The notes below the pieces were generated by a model. The model did no database searches, had not been told where the DNA came from, and was given only the letters and a program-made list of their open reading frames with translations. A program made the position numbers and the translations under genes. Shown piece by piece: positions 15,434 through 24,009 of a stretch of DNA of 64,000 nt. Position 1 is the first letter of the stretch; each line of letters begins with the position of its first letter. Source of the DNA: Streptomyces sp. NRRL WC-3742 (GTDB lineage: Bacteria; Actinomycetota; Actinomycetes; Streptomycetales; Streptomycetaceae); NCBI RefSeq assembly GCF_000720635.1, contig NZ_JOCF01000014.1:47190-111189 (forward strand). Direction: 5' to 3'.

Positions 15434-16216
15434 GTGGAGCAGCAGCAGGGGTGGGGCGGCCCGGAGGCGGCGCCGTCCGGGGGCGCGTGGCCGGCCAACG
15501 AGCTGGAGCAGGTGCTGACCGCCGCGCTGGGCGATCCGGGGGCGACGCCCCGGGTGTTCGAGGTGCTGGGCCGCAGCCAGGTGTGGATCCCGCTGCCCGC
15601 CGGGGGAGACCCGCAGGGGCAGGGGCTGGACCTGCCGACGATCGAGCTGGGCGGGGACCCGTACGTGCCCGTCTTCTCCTCGCAGGAGGTGTTCCTGCAG
15701 CAGGCACCGGGGATGGCCTTCGCGGTCGCGCCGGTCTGGGAGTTCGCCCGGGGGCTGCCGCTGGGCGTGGGGATCGCCGTCAATCCGGAGGCCGCGGTGG
15801 GCATCCCGGTGCCTCCGCAGGGGGTGGCCGAGCTGCGCCGCGGGCCCCGGGAGGACAGGTGGGAGCACCCGGAGGCGCCCACCGGCGGGCGGGTCGCGCT
15901 GCGCGAGCCCGTGCCGGGGGAGGACCCGGAGTACTTCCTCGCCGCCTGCCGGGCCGAACTGGCGGCCCTGCCCGGGGTGTTGACCGCGCGCCGGGCGCTG
16001 GCGAGCATCGAGGGCGAGGCGACCGTGATGTTCGTGGGCGTCCAGCTGGACCAGGCGGCCCCGGCGGACCCCGCGGCGGTGAACGAGGCACTCGGCCGGG
16101 CGCTGGGAACCGCGCCGCTGCCCGGTGGCGTCCACCTCGTGCTGCTCGACCTCGCCGACGACCCGGTGGTCGAGTGGCTGCTCACCCGGGTGATGCCGTT
16201 CTACTCGCGGGTGTGA
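15434..16216 (+). CDS. sseB: SseB-family protein (enhanced serine sensitivity)
   Basis: This encodes 260 residues from GTG 15434. The N-terminal half is the SseB domain (NELEQVLTAALGDPGATPRV ... VWIPLP ... PVFSSQEVFLQQAPG), and the C-terminal half is the SseB_C domain with RRALASIEGEATVMFVGVQL and a terminal VMPFYSRV. The E. coli namesake alters serine sensitivity; the biochemical activity is not established. It is divergent from the riboswitch-driven serine/glycine operon and followed by a second SseB_C gene, so a link to serine homeostasis is plausible but only contextual. Confidence 0.85.
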   Translation: MEQQQGWGGPEAAPSGGAWPANELEQVLTAALGDPGATPRVFEVLGRSQVWIPLPAGGDPQGQGLDLPTIELGGDPYVPVFSSQEVFLQQAPGMAFAVAPVWEFARGLPLGVGIAVNPEAAVGIPVPPQGVAELRRGPREDRWEHPEAPTGGRVALREPVPGEDPEYFLAACRAELAALPGVLTARRALASIEGEATVMFVGVQLDQAAPADPAAVNEALGRALGTAPLPGGVHLVLLDLADDPVVEWLLTRVMPFYSRV

Positions 16217-16256
16217 GCCGGGCGCGAGCCGGGCGTGAGCGGGGTTCTCGAGCGGT

Positions 16257-16278
16257 GTTCTGTCGAAGTTCTGTCGAA
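16257..16278 (+). repeat. Direct repeat of GTTCTGTCGAA upstream of the second sseB-like gene
   Basis: Two perfect 11-bp copies are adjacent (period 11) and sit about 37 nt before a TAGGGT -10-like hexamer at 16315-16320. Tandem sites on one helix face at this distance could bind an activator. Confidence 0.4.
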
Positions 16279-16378
16279 GGCACGTCGCCGTGGCGGTGGC
16301 CCTCTGCCGCGCCATAGGGTGCGTGCAGACGGCTGACGGCCGGCGGGATGAGCGAAAGAGGCGCGGCGAGGTGGGCGC

Positions 16379-17287
16379 ATGAGTGCGGGAGCGGGAGCGG
16401 TCGGTGGACCGGGGCCCTGGGGCCAGGCACCGGCCGGGCGCCCCGGGGCGGACCCGGGCGCGTTGGAGCGCGCCCTGCGCGAGGTCGCACCGGAGCGTTA
16501 CGAGGCGTACGAGCAGCTGCTGCACGCCCTGGCCGCGGGCCAGGTCTGGATGCTGCTGTGGCACGGCACGCCGGGCAGCCCCGACGCCCAGTACGGGAAC
16601 ATGGAGATCAGCGGCCACGGCTACGCGCCGGCCGTCACCTCCCCCGAGCAGCTGACGGCCTCGGGCTGGACGCGGGCCCACGAGGTGATCTCCGGGCGGG
16701 AGATCGCCGCCTCGCTGTACCGGACGCGCTGGGGCCTGTGGCTGAATCCGCACGCCCCCGGCGGCGGCGTCGGCGTGCCCTGGGCGGACCTGCGGCGGAT
16801 CGCCGCCGGGCTGGACCGGCTGCCGGCCGGGCCGCTGAAGCTGAGCGAGCCGCAGGTCAACGCCCAGCAGTTCTTCGCGCTGCTGGAGCGCCAGGCCGCC
16901 GAGGTGCGCGCCGTACGGGCGCTGCGCCGGGCGTGGGTGCAGCCCTCGGTGGGGGAGCCGTACCTGGCGATCGGGCTGGAGCTGTACGAGAGCTCGCCGC
17001 CGGCGGTGGAGGCGGTGCGCGCGCTGATGCAGCGGGCGATCGCGGTGGCCCCGGAGGGGCTGGCGGTGTCCACGGTGGCGATGGCGGACGAGTTCGACCC
17101 GGTGGCGCTGTGGATGCGCGCCAACGCCCGGCCGTTCTACGACCGGGAGGCCGGGCGGCCGCCGGTGTACCCGCAGCGGCCCGCGGGCCCGTACGGCTAT
17201 CCGCACCAGCCCCAGCCCCAGCCGCCGACCGGCGGATGGCCCGGGCAGCCGCCCTCGGGGGCCTGGCCCGGGTACCCGGCGCGCTGA
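16379..17287 (+). CDS. Second SseB-like protein
   Basis: This encodes 302 residues. The middle region has an SseB-type alpha/beta domain (YEQLLHALAAGQVWMLLWHG ... SPEQLTASGW), and the C-terminal SseB_C domain ends VALWMRANARPFYDREAG, mirroring LTRVMPFYSRV of the upstream paralog. A glycine/proline-rich tail follows (YPQRPAGPYGYPHQPQPQPP). The ATG is preceded by GAGGTGG, slightly close. It shares orientation with sseB, 162 bp apart, and is closed by the terminator at 17306. Function unknown. Confidence 0.78.
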   Translation: MSAGAGAVGGPGPWGQAPAGRPGADPGALERALREVAPERYEAYEQLLHALAAGQVWMLLWHGTPGSPDAQYGNMEISGHGYAPAVTSPEQLTASGWTRAHEVISGREIAASLYRTRWGLWLNPHAPGGGVGVPWADLRRIAAGLDRLPAGPLKLSEPQVNAQQFFALLERQAAEVRAVRALRRAWVQPSVGEPYLAIGLELYESSPPAVEAVRALMQRAIAVAPEGLAVSTVAMADEFDPVALWMRANARPFYDREAGRPPVYPQRPAGPYGYPHQPQPQPPTGGWPGQPPSGAWPGYPAR

Positions 17288-17305
17288 TCGCCGAACCTCT
17301 GCGAT

Positions 17306-17338
17306 GAAGCCGACCTGATGCACCGTCAGGTCGGCTTC
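17306..17338 (+). terminator. Terminator after the second sseB-like gene
   Basis: GAAGCCGACCTGA at 17306-17318 pairs perfectly with TCAGGTCGGCTTC at 17326-17338, loop TGCACCG. It begins 18 nt after the stop codon. Confidence 0.75.
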
Positions 17339-17380
17339 GGTGTCTTCCTGAGGAGTTTCCGGACGGGTGTCGGGGGCATC

Positions 17381-17404
17381 TTGACATGGCTGTTACAGCC
17401 GTGT
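17381..17404 (+). promoter_or_regulatory. TTGACA-like -35 overlapping an imperfect palindrome, upstream of the peptide ABC operon
   Basis: TTGACA at 17381-17386 runs into ACATGGCTGT-T-ACAGCCGTGT (17384-17404), a palindrome with one mismatch in ten pairs. A -10 about 17 nt downstream (TGAAGA) is poor. The position suits an operator between -35 and -10. The remaining 340 bp to the first permease show no gene. Confidence 0.35.
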
Positions 17405-17746
17405 GAAGAGGGATATGCCGCGAGCCCGGGAGGTGCATGCGCACAGATCACAGTTGGGCATCTCTCGCCTGGCAGGGCTGGCGCAAGCCAGTTCGGATGA
17501 CAGAGAGTTCTGCGCACAACGAAAAGCACAGCGCGAACTGGTAACCCCACGAAGGTGAACGCGCACGCCGACCGCTCGATCCACGCGACGCCCATCCCGC
17601 GTGGTGGCAGTACCTCCGCGCACGGCCCAGGGCCGCGCGCACCCGTTCTCATACGCACCTCCGCACGTCCGCTGCCAGCCGTACCGCCGACCCCCGGCGA
17701 CCGGCGCCCGTGGGCCGGCCACCGTCGGCGAGGGGACCAACTGACC

Positions 17747-18736
17747 ATGACCGCACCCGTAGCAACCGCCGGGAACGAACCGGAGGCCCCGGCCTCCGCG
17801 GACCCGGCCAAGAAGATCGAGGGCCGTTCCCTCGGCCGCATAGCCTGGACCCGCTTCAAGCGGGACAAGGCCGCCGTCGCCGGCGGCATCGTGGTGATCC
17901 TGCTGATCACCCTCGCCGTGCTGGCCAAGCCGATCGAGGCGCTGTTCGGGCTCGACCCCGACGCCCTCCACCAGGATCTCCTGGACGCCGACCTCGGCGG
18001 CATCCCGTTCGGCGACTGGGGCGGGATGAGCGCGGACCACCCGCTCGGCGTCGACACCGTCCAGGGCCGCGACCTGCTCTCCCGTGTCATCGAGGGCTCC
18101 TGGGTCTCGCTGCTGGTCGCCTTCGGCGCGACCGTGCTCTCCAACACCATCGGCACCGTCCTCGGCGTCGTGGCGGGCTACTACGGCGGCTGGGTCGACA
18201 CCCTGATCAGTCGGCTGATGGACATCTTCCTGGCGTTCCCGCTGCTGCTGTTCGCGATCGCCATCTCGGCCTCGCTGCAGGGCGGCGCCTTCGGCCTGCA
18301 CGGCCTGCCGATGCACATGGCGGTGCTGATCTTCGTGATCGGCTTCTTCAACTGGCCCTACATGGGCCGGATCGTGCGAGGCCAGACGCTCTCGTTGCGC
18401 GAGCGGGAGTTCGTCCACGCGGCCCGCAGTCTCGGCGCCCGCGGCCCGTTCATCCTGTTCAAGGAGCTGCTGCCGAACCTGGTCGGTCCGATCCTGGTCT
18501 ACTCGACCCTGCTGATCCCGACCAACATCCTCTTCGAGGCCGGCCTCAGCTACCTCGGCGTCGGCATCCAGCCGCCGCAGGCGTCCTGGGGCGGGATGCT
18601 CCGCGACGCCATCCAGTTCTACCAGGTGGACCCCCAGTACATGGTGGTGCCCGGTATGGCGATCTTCATCACCGTGCTCGCGTTCAACCTTCTCGGCGAC
18701 GGGCTCCGCGACGCCCTCGATCCCAAGAGCAACTGA
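17747..18736 (+). CDS. Oligopeptide ABC transporter permease (DppC/OppC type)
   Basis: This 329-residue permease has an N-terminal OppC_N region (GRIAWTRFKRDKAAVAGGIV with the first helix) and five further membrane helices. The EAA loop reads HAARSLGARGPFILFKELLPN, where the ATPase docks. ATG 17747 has GAGGGGA about 12 nt ahead. It is the first of five genes for a complete importer, here in the order permease C - binding protein - permease B - ATPase D - ATPase F. The substrate is probably oligopeptide, which in streptomycetes can be a nutrient or signal. Confidence 0.9.
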   Translation: MTAPVATAGNEPEAPASADPAKKIEGRSLGRIAWTRFKRDKAAVAGGIVVILLITLAVLAKPIEALFGLDPDALHQDLLDADLGGIPFGDWGGMSADHPLGVDTVQGRDLLSRVIEGSWVSLLVAFGATVLSNTIGTVLGVVAGYYGGWVDTLISRLMDIFLAFPLLLFAIAISASLQGGAFGLHGLPMHMAVLIFVIGFFNWPYMGRIVRGQTLSLREREFVHAARSLGARGPFILFKELLPNLVGPILVYSTLLIPTNILFEAGLSYLGVGIQPPQASWGGMLRDAIQFYQVDPQYMVVPGMAIFITVLAFNLLGDGLRDALDPKSN

Positions 18737-18788
18737 CGTCCCGTCAGAATCCTCCTTCCTCCACATCCTCAAGGGGTTGATCTCACCC

Positions 18789-20561
18789 ATGCGTAGGTCA
18801 CGTACTGTCGCGCTGACCGCCGCGGCCGCCGCCGCGGTCCTGGTCGTCACCGGCTGCGGCTCGAGCTCCAAGGGCGGCTCCTCGTCCGCCTCGGCCGGCA
18901 CCAACGACTCGAGCGCCGGCGAGAACGCCGCCACCAAGAACATCGTCAACGTCTCGGACAAGAAGGGAGGGACGGTCACCTACGAGATGAAGGGCACCCC
19001 GGACTCGCTCGACCCGGGCAACACGTACTACGCCTACATCTACAACTTCTCGCGGCTGTACGGCCGTCCGCTCACCACCTTCAACCCGGCCGCGGGCGAG
19101 GCGGGCAACAAGCTCGTCCCCGACCTGGCCGAGTCCCTCGGGCAGCCGAGCCCGGACGGCCTGACCTGGACGTACAAGCTGCGCGCCGGTCTGAAGTACG
19201 ACGACGGCACCCCGATCACCTCGAAGGACGTCAAGTACGCCGTCGAGCGCTCCAACTTCGCGCCGGACGTGAACTCCAACGGCCCGACGTACTTCAAGGA
19301 GCTGCTGGTCGACAACGAGACCCCGTACGCCGGTCCGTACAAGGACAAGGAGGGCAGTCTCAAGTCGATCGAGACCCCCGACGACACGACGGTGGTCTTC
19401 CACCTGAAGCACGCGTTCGCGGACTTCGACTACCTGGTCAGCGCCCCGCAGACCGCCCCCGTCCCGCAGGCCAAGGACACGGGCTCCGACTACGTCAAGC
19501 ACGTGCTCTCCTCGGGCAGCTACAAGTTCCAGACGTACGAGGACGGCAAGCAGGCCGTCCTGGTGCCGAACGAGAACTGGAGCGCGAGCAGCGACCCGAT
19601 CCGCAAGCAGCTCGCGGACAAGATCGTGCTCAAGATGAACATCGACCAGGCCACCATCGACAAGGACCTGATGGCCGGCAACGCCCAGGTCGACCTGGTC
19701 GGCGGCGGCGTCGACCCGCAGACCCAGGCGCAGATCCTGCGCGACCCGAAGCTCAAGGCGAAGACCGACAACGCCTACGGCGGCCGCCTGACCTATGTGG
19801 CGATCAACAGCAAGGTCGCGCCGTTCGACAAGCTGGAGTGCCGCCAGGCCATCCAGTACGCGATCGACAAGGTCTCGGTCCAGACCGCCTTCGGCGGCCC
19901 GATCCGCGGCCAGATCGCCAACACCGTCCTCCCGCCGGACATCCCGGGCCACCAGGACTTCAACGCCTTCGAGACGAAGGACAACAAGGGTGACGAGGCC
20001 AAGGCCAAGGACGCCCTCAAGGCGTGCGGCAAGGCCGACGGCTTCAGCACCGTGCTGAGCGCCCGCACCGAGCGCACCGCCGAGGTCCAGGCGGCCACCT
20101 CCATCCAGGCGGCGCTGAAGAAGTTCAACATCAACGTCGAGATCCAGCAGTACCCGCAGGGCAAGTACCTGACGGACAACGCGGGTGCCCCGCAGTTCAC
20201 CCAGGACCACAACATCGGCCTGATGATGATGCAGTGGGGCGCCGACTGGCCGACCGGCTACGGCTTCCTCCAGCAGATCGTCGACGGCCGCGCGATCAAG
20301 GCGTCCGGCAACAGCAACCTCCAGCAGCTGAACGACCCCGACGTCAACAAGCTGCTCGACGACGCGGCCGTCAACCCGGACCGCGCCGCCCGCGAGAAGA
20401 TCTACGGCCAGATCGACAAGAAGGTCATGGACTCGGCCACGATCGTGCCGCTGACCTACTTCAAGGTCTTCCTGTACCGCCCGGACAGCGCCACCAACCT
20501 CGGCTCCACCCCCGCCTTCTCAGGTGAGTACGACTACCTGAACATCGGCACCACCAAGTAA
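18789..20561 (+). CDS. Oligopeptide-binding lipoprotein (SBP family 5)
   Basis: This encodes 590 residues from ATG 18789, with AAGGGG upstream. The N-terminus MRRSRTVALTAAAAAAVLVV is followed by TGC, a lipobox, so it is lipid-anchored at Cys after signal peptidase II. The mature protein has the SBP_bac_5 fold: GGTVTYEMKGTPDSLDPG, a conserved LAESLGQPSPDGLTWTYKLR segment and DVKYAVERS. It is the substrate receptor of the importer and sits between the two permease genes. It is much lysine/aspartate-richer than neighbours, as expected for a secreted receptor. Confidence 0.93.
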   Translation: MRRSRTVALTAAAAAAVLVVTGCGSSSKGGSSSASAGTNDSSAGENAATKNIVNVSDKKGGTVTYEMKGTPDSLDPGNTYYAYIYNFSRLYGRPLTTFNPAAGEAGNKLVPDLAESLGQPSPDGLTWTYKLRAGLKYDDGTPITSKDVKYAVERSNFAPDVNSNGPTYFKELLVDNETPYAGPYKDKEGSLKSIETPDDTTVVFHLKHAFADFDYLVSAPQTAPVPQAKDTGSDYVKHVLSSGSYKFQTYEDGKQAVLVPNENWSASSDPIRKQLADKIVLKMNIDQATIDKDLMAGNAQVDLVGGGVDPQTQAQILRDPKLKAKTDNAYGGRLTYVAINSKVAPFDKLECRQAIQYAIDKVSVQTAFGGPIRGQIANTVLPPDIPGHQDFNAFETKDNKGDEAKAKDALKACGKADGFSTVLSARTERTAEVQAATSIQAALKKFNINVEIQQYPQGKYLTDNAGAPQFTQDHNIGLMMMQWGADWPTGYGFLQQIVDGRAIKASGNSNLQQLNDPDVNKLLDDAAVNPDRAAREKIYGQIDKKVMDSATIVPLTYFKVFLYRPDSATNLGSTPAFSGEYDYLNIGTTK

Positions 20562-20677
20562 GAGCCCGAGCGAGAGCACGAGCACGGCTCCGCATCCCTG
20601 AAGGCAGGTGAAGGCAGCGGCGCCCGCCGCCGGTCCGGACGATCCCGGACGGCGGCGGGCGCCGGAGCCGCCCAACT

Positions 20678-21688
20678 GTGTTTGCCTACATCATCCGCAG
20701 GATCTTCGCGGCCCTGGTGCTGCTCCTGGTGGTCAGCGCGGTCACCTTCGCGATCTTCTTCCTGCTGCCGCGGCTCGCCGGCGAGACCGTCGACCAGCTG
20801 GCCGCCCAGTACATCGGGAAGAACCCGTCACCCGAGACGATCGCGGCGGTCAAGCAGAACCTCGGCCTCGACCAGCCGCTGTACACCCAGTACTGGAACT
20901 TCCTGAAGGCGCTGTTCACCGGCGCCGAGTACCAGTTCGGCCCGGAACCGGCCACCTGCAACGTGCCCTGCTTCGGCTACAGCTTCAAGAACCACCTCGA
21001 GGTCTGGCCCGAGATGACCAGCCGCATCCCGGTCACCATCTCGCTGGCCACCGGTGCAGCGGTCATCTGGCTCGTCTCCGGCGTCGCCGCCGGTGTCGTC
21101 TCCGCCCTCAAGCCGCGCTCGATCTTCGACCGGCTCGCCATGGGCGTCGCCCTGGCCGGCGTCTCGCTGCCCGTGTTCTTCACCGGCGCCCTGCTGCTGA
21201 CCCTGTTCAGCTACGAGTGGCCCATCCTCGACAACCTGCAGTACGTCGACTTCACCGAGGACCCGCTCAGCTGGGCCCGCAACCTGATCCTCCCCTGGAT
21301 CTCGCTGGCCTTCCTCTACTCCGCGCTCTACGCCCGCCTCACCCGGGCCGGGATGCTGGAGACCATGAGCGAGGACTACATCCGCACCGCCCGGGCCAAG
21401 GGCCTGGCCGAGCGCAAGGTCGTCGTCCGGCACGGGCTGCGCTCCGCGCTCACGCCCATCATCACCATCTTCGGCATGGACCTCGGTCTGCTGCTCGGCG
21501 GTGCGCTGATCACCGAGCAGGTCTTCTCGCTCCAGGGCGTCGGCCAGTTCGCCGTCCAGGCGATCTCCGACAACGACCTGCCGAAGATCCTCGGCGTCAC
21601 GCTGCTCGCCGCCTTCTTCATCGTCGTCTGCAACCTCGTGGTCGACCTCCTGTACGCCCTCGTCGACCCCCGGGTGAGGATCTCGTGA
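20678..21688 (+). CDS. Oligopeptide ABC transporter permease (DppB/OppB type)
   Basis: This 336-residue permease has six predicted helices, starting YIIRRIFAALVLLLVVSAVTF, with a long periplasmic loop after the first. The EAA motif is RTARAKGLAERKVVVRHGLR. The loop contains a CNVPC pair that could form a disulfide. The GTG at 20678 lies 116 nt after the binding-protein gene. Its end overlaps the next gene by 4 nt (GTGA). Confidence 0.9.
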   Translation: MFAYIIRRIFAALVLLLVVSAVTFAIFFLLPRLAGETVDQLAAQYIGKNPSPETIAAVKQNLGLDQPLYTQYWNFLKALFTGAEYQFGPEPATCNVPCFGYSFKNHLEVWPEMTSRIPVTISLATGAAVIWLVSGVAAGVVSALKPRSIFDRLAMGVALAGVSLPVFFTGALLLTLFSYEWPILDNLQYVDFTEDPLSWARNLILPWISLAFLYSALYARLTRAGMLETMSEDYIRTARAKGLAERKVVVRHGLRSALTPIITIFGMDLGLLLGGALITEQVFSLQGVGQFAVQAISDNDLPKILGVTLLAAFFIVVCNLVVDLLYALVDPRVRIS

Positions 21689-22812
21689 CCGACCTCGACA
21701 AGACCGCGACGCCGCAGCCCGAGGACCCCCAGTCCTCGGACGCCGCAGCCGACGCCGCCGCAGCCGACGCCGCGCCGCGCCTGCCCGCCGGGGACCCGTT
21801 CCTGTCGGTGCGCGACCTGCGCATCCACTTCGACACCGACGACGGCCTCGTCCGCTCGGTGGACGGCGTCAGCTTCGACCTGCACAAGGGCCGCACCCTC
21901 GGCATCGTCGGCGAGTCCGGCTCCGGCAAGTCCGTCACCTCGCTGGGCATCATGGGCCTGCACCGCTCCAAGCGGGCCCTGATCAGCGGCGAGATCCGCC
22001 TCGACGGCGAGGACCTGATCGCCGCCGGACCGGACCGGGTGCGCCAACTGCGCGGCCGCGAACTGGCGATGATCTTCCAGGACCCGCTGACCGCGATGCA
22101 CCCGTACTACACGGTCGGCGCCCAGATCGTCGAGGCGTACCGGGTGCACCACCCCGAGGCGACCAAGAAGCAGGCCCGGACCCGAGCGGTCGAGATGCTC
22201 GCCCGCGTCGGCATCCCGCAGCCCGACCGGCGGGCGGACGACTACCCGCACCAGTTCTCGGGCGGCATGCGCCAGCGCGCGATGATCGCCATGGCGCTCG
22301 TCAACGACCCCTCGCTGCTGATCGCCGACGAGCCCACCACCGCCCTCGACGTCACCGTCCAGGCGCAGATCCTGGACCTCATCCGCGACCTCCAGGACGA
22401 GTTCGGCTCCGCCGTCATCATCATCACCCACGACCTCGGGGTGGTCGCCGAGCTCGCCGACGAGATCCTCGTCATGTACGGCGGCAAGTGCGTCGAGCGC
22501 GGCCCCGCCGAGACCCTCTTCGACGCGCCCGAACACCCCTACACCTGGGGCCTGTTGGGCTCGATGCCCCGCCTCGACCGCGAACTGCAGGACAGGCTGG
22601 TGCCGGTCAGGGGCACCCCGCCCAGCCTGATCAACGTGCCGTCCGGCTGCGCCTTCCACCCGCGCTGCCCGTACGCGTCGCAGACCGGCGGGCGCTCGGA
22701 GAACGAGGTGCCGGTGCTGGCCGAGGCCACCCCCGGGCACTTCGCGGCCTGCCACCTGCCCGCGGCCGACCGGCACCGCATCTTCACCGAAGAGATCGCG
22801 CCCCGGCTGTGA
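21685..22812 (+). CDS. Oligopeptide ABC transporter ATPase (DppD/OppD type)
   Basis: This 375-residue ATPase begins at a GTG overlapping the DppB stop, with GTGAGGA as Shine-Dalgarno. An Ala/Asp-rich N-terminal extension of about 35 residues precedes the core. Walker A is GESGSGKS, the signature is FSGGMRQR, Walker B is [12 protein letters not shown] and the H-loop is IITHDLGVV. The C-terminal oligopeptide_HPY domain has [10 protein letters not shown], whose cysteines in this family often hold an Fe-S or zinc site. It pairs with the next gene as a heterodimeric motor. Confidence 0.93.
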   Translation: MTDLDKTATPQPEDPQSSDAAADAAAADAAPRLPAGDPFLSVRDLRIHFDTDDGLVRSVDGVSFDLHKGRTLGIVGESGSGKSVTSLGIMGLHRSKRALISGEIRLDGEDLIAAGPDRVRQLRGRELAMIFQDPLTAMHPYYTVGAQIVEAYRVHHPEATKKQARTRAVEMLARVGIPQPDRRADDYPHQFSGGMRQRAMIAMALVNDPSLLIADEPTTALDVTVQAQILDLIRDLQDEFGSAVIIITHDLGVVAELADEILVMYGGKCVERGPAETLFDAPEHPYTWGLLGSMPRLDRELQDRLVPVRGTPPSLINVPSGCAFHPRCPYASQTGGRSENEVPVLAEATPGHFAACHLPAADRHRIFTEEIAPRL

Positions 22813-22846
22813 GCCAGGCCCCGTACCACCATCCTGGAGAGAACCG

Positions 22847-23941
22847 ATGACGGACACTCAGGCGGCCGGGACCACCGCGACCGCTCCGGCCGCGGACCGC
22901 GAGCCGCTGCTGAAGGTGACCGGCCTGACCCGGCACTTCCCGATCCGCGGCGGGCTGCTGCAGCGCCAGACCGGCGCCGTGCGGGCCGTCGACGGCATCG
23001 ACTTCACCGTCAACGCGGGCGAGACGCTCGGCGTCGTCGGCGAGTCCGGCTGCGGCAAGTCGACCATGGGCCGACTCGTCACCCGGCTCGACGAACCCAC
23101 CGGCGGGACCGTCGAGTTCGAGGGCACCGACATCACCCACCTGGGGGTCGGGGCGATGCGGCCGCTGCGGCGCGACATCCAGATGATCTTCCAGGACCCG
23201 TACTCCTCGCTGAACCCCCGGCACACCGTCGGCACCATCGTCAGCGCGCCCTTCAAACTGCAGAACGCGACCCCCGAGGGCGGGATCAAGAAGGCCGTCC
23301 AGGACCTGCTGGAGCTGTGCGGGCTCAGCCCCGAGCACTACAACCGCTACCCGCACGAGTTCTCCGGCGGCCAGCGCCAGCGCATCGGCATCGCCCGGGC
23401 GCTCGCCCTGCGGCCCAAGATGATCGTCGCCGACGAGCCGGTCTCCGCGCTCGACGTCTCCATCCAGGCCCAGGTCGTCAACCTGCTGGACGACCTCCAG
23501 AAGGAGCTCGGCCTGACGTACCTGATCATCGCGCACGACCTCTCGGTGGTCCGGCACGTCTCCGACCGGGTGGCGGTGATGTACCTCGGCAAGATCGTCG
23601 AGATCGCCGACCGCGACTCGCTCTACCGCAACCCGCGCCACCCGTACACCACGGCCCTGATGTCCGCGGTGCCCGTCCCCGACCCGCGCCGGCGCCAGCG
23701 CTCGGGCCGCGAGCGCATCCTGCTCAAGGGCGACGTCCCCTCGCCGATCAACCCGCCCAGCGGCTGCCGCTTCCGCACCCGCTGCTGGAAGGCCCAGGAC
23801 GTCTGCGCGAGCCAGGAGCCGCCGCTGGCCACCCTGGCCACCGGCCACCAGGTGGCGTGCCACTTCCCCGAGGGAACCGAGGGGAACGAGGGGAACGGCC
23901 GGCGCAGCCCGGAGAGCACGGAGGCGGAGCCGGCCGCCTGA
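22847..23941 (+). CDS. Oligopeptide ABC transporter ATPase (DppF/OppF type)
   Basis: This 364-residue ATPase has Walker A GESGCGKS, signature FSGGQRQR, Walker B MIVADEPVSALD and the C-terminal HPY domain with CRFRTRCWKAQDVC. The ATG at 22847 is 34 nt after DppD. It has a Gly/Glu/Asn-rich tail (EGTEGNEGNGRR). It is the last gene of the operon before a long terminator. Confidence 0.93.
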   Translation: MTDTQAAGTTATAPAADREPLLKVTGLTRHFPIRGGLLQRQTGAVRAVDGIDFTVNAGETLGVVGESGCGKSTMGRLVTRLDEPTGGTVEFEGTDITHLGVGAMRPLRRDIQMIFQDPYSSLNPRHTVGTIVSAPFKLQNATPEGGIKKAVQDLLELCGLSPEHYNRYPHEFSGGQRQRIGIARALALRPKMIVADEPVSALDVSIQAQVVNLLDDLQKELGLTYLIIAHDLSVVRHVSDRVAVMYLGKIVEIADRDSLYRNPRHPYTTALMSAVPVPDPRRRQRSGRERILLKGDVPSPINPPSGCRFRTRCWKAQDVCASQEPPLATLATGHQVACHFPEGTEGNEGNGRRSPESTEAEPAA

Positions 23942-23947
23942 GCCGCT

Positions 23948-24003
23948 GTACGCAAGAAGTCCGCCCGCCCCTGACGTTCGGGGACGGGCGGACTTCTTGC
24001 GTA
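23948..24003. terminator. Bidirectional terminator between the peptide ABC operon and the acyltransferase
   Basis: GTACGCAAGAAGTCCGCCCG at 23948-23967 is exactly complementary to the 20 bases ending at 24003, with four further G-C pairs after a one-base bulge. It begins 6 nt after one stop codon and ends 6 nt before the other, so it serves both convergent units. Confidence 0.85.
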
Positions 24004-24009
24004 CGGGCC

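Noticed and set aside
17318..17500. 60-codon ORF in the gap before the peptide ABC operon
   Set aside because: It starts inside the terminator hairpin, has no ribosome-binding site and no recognisable sequence.
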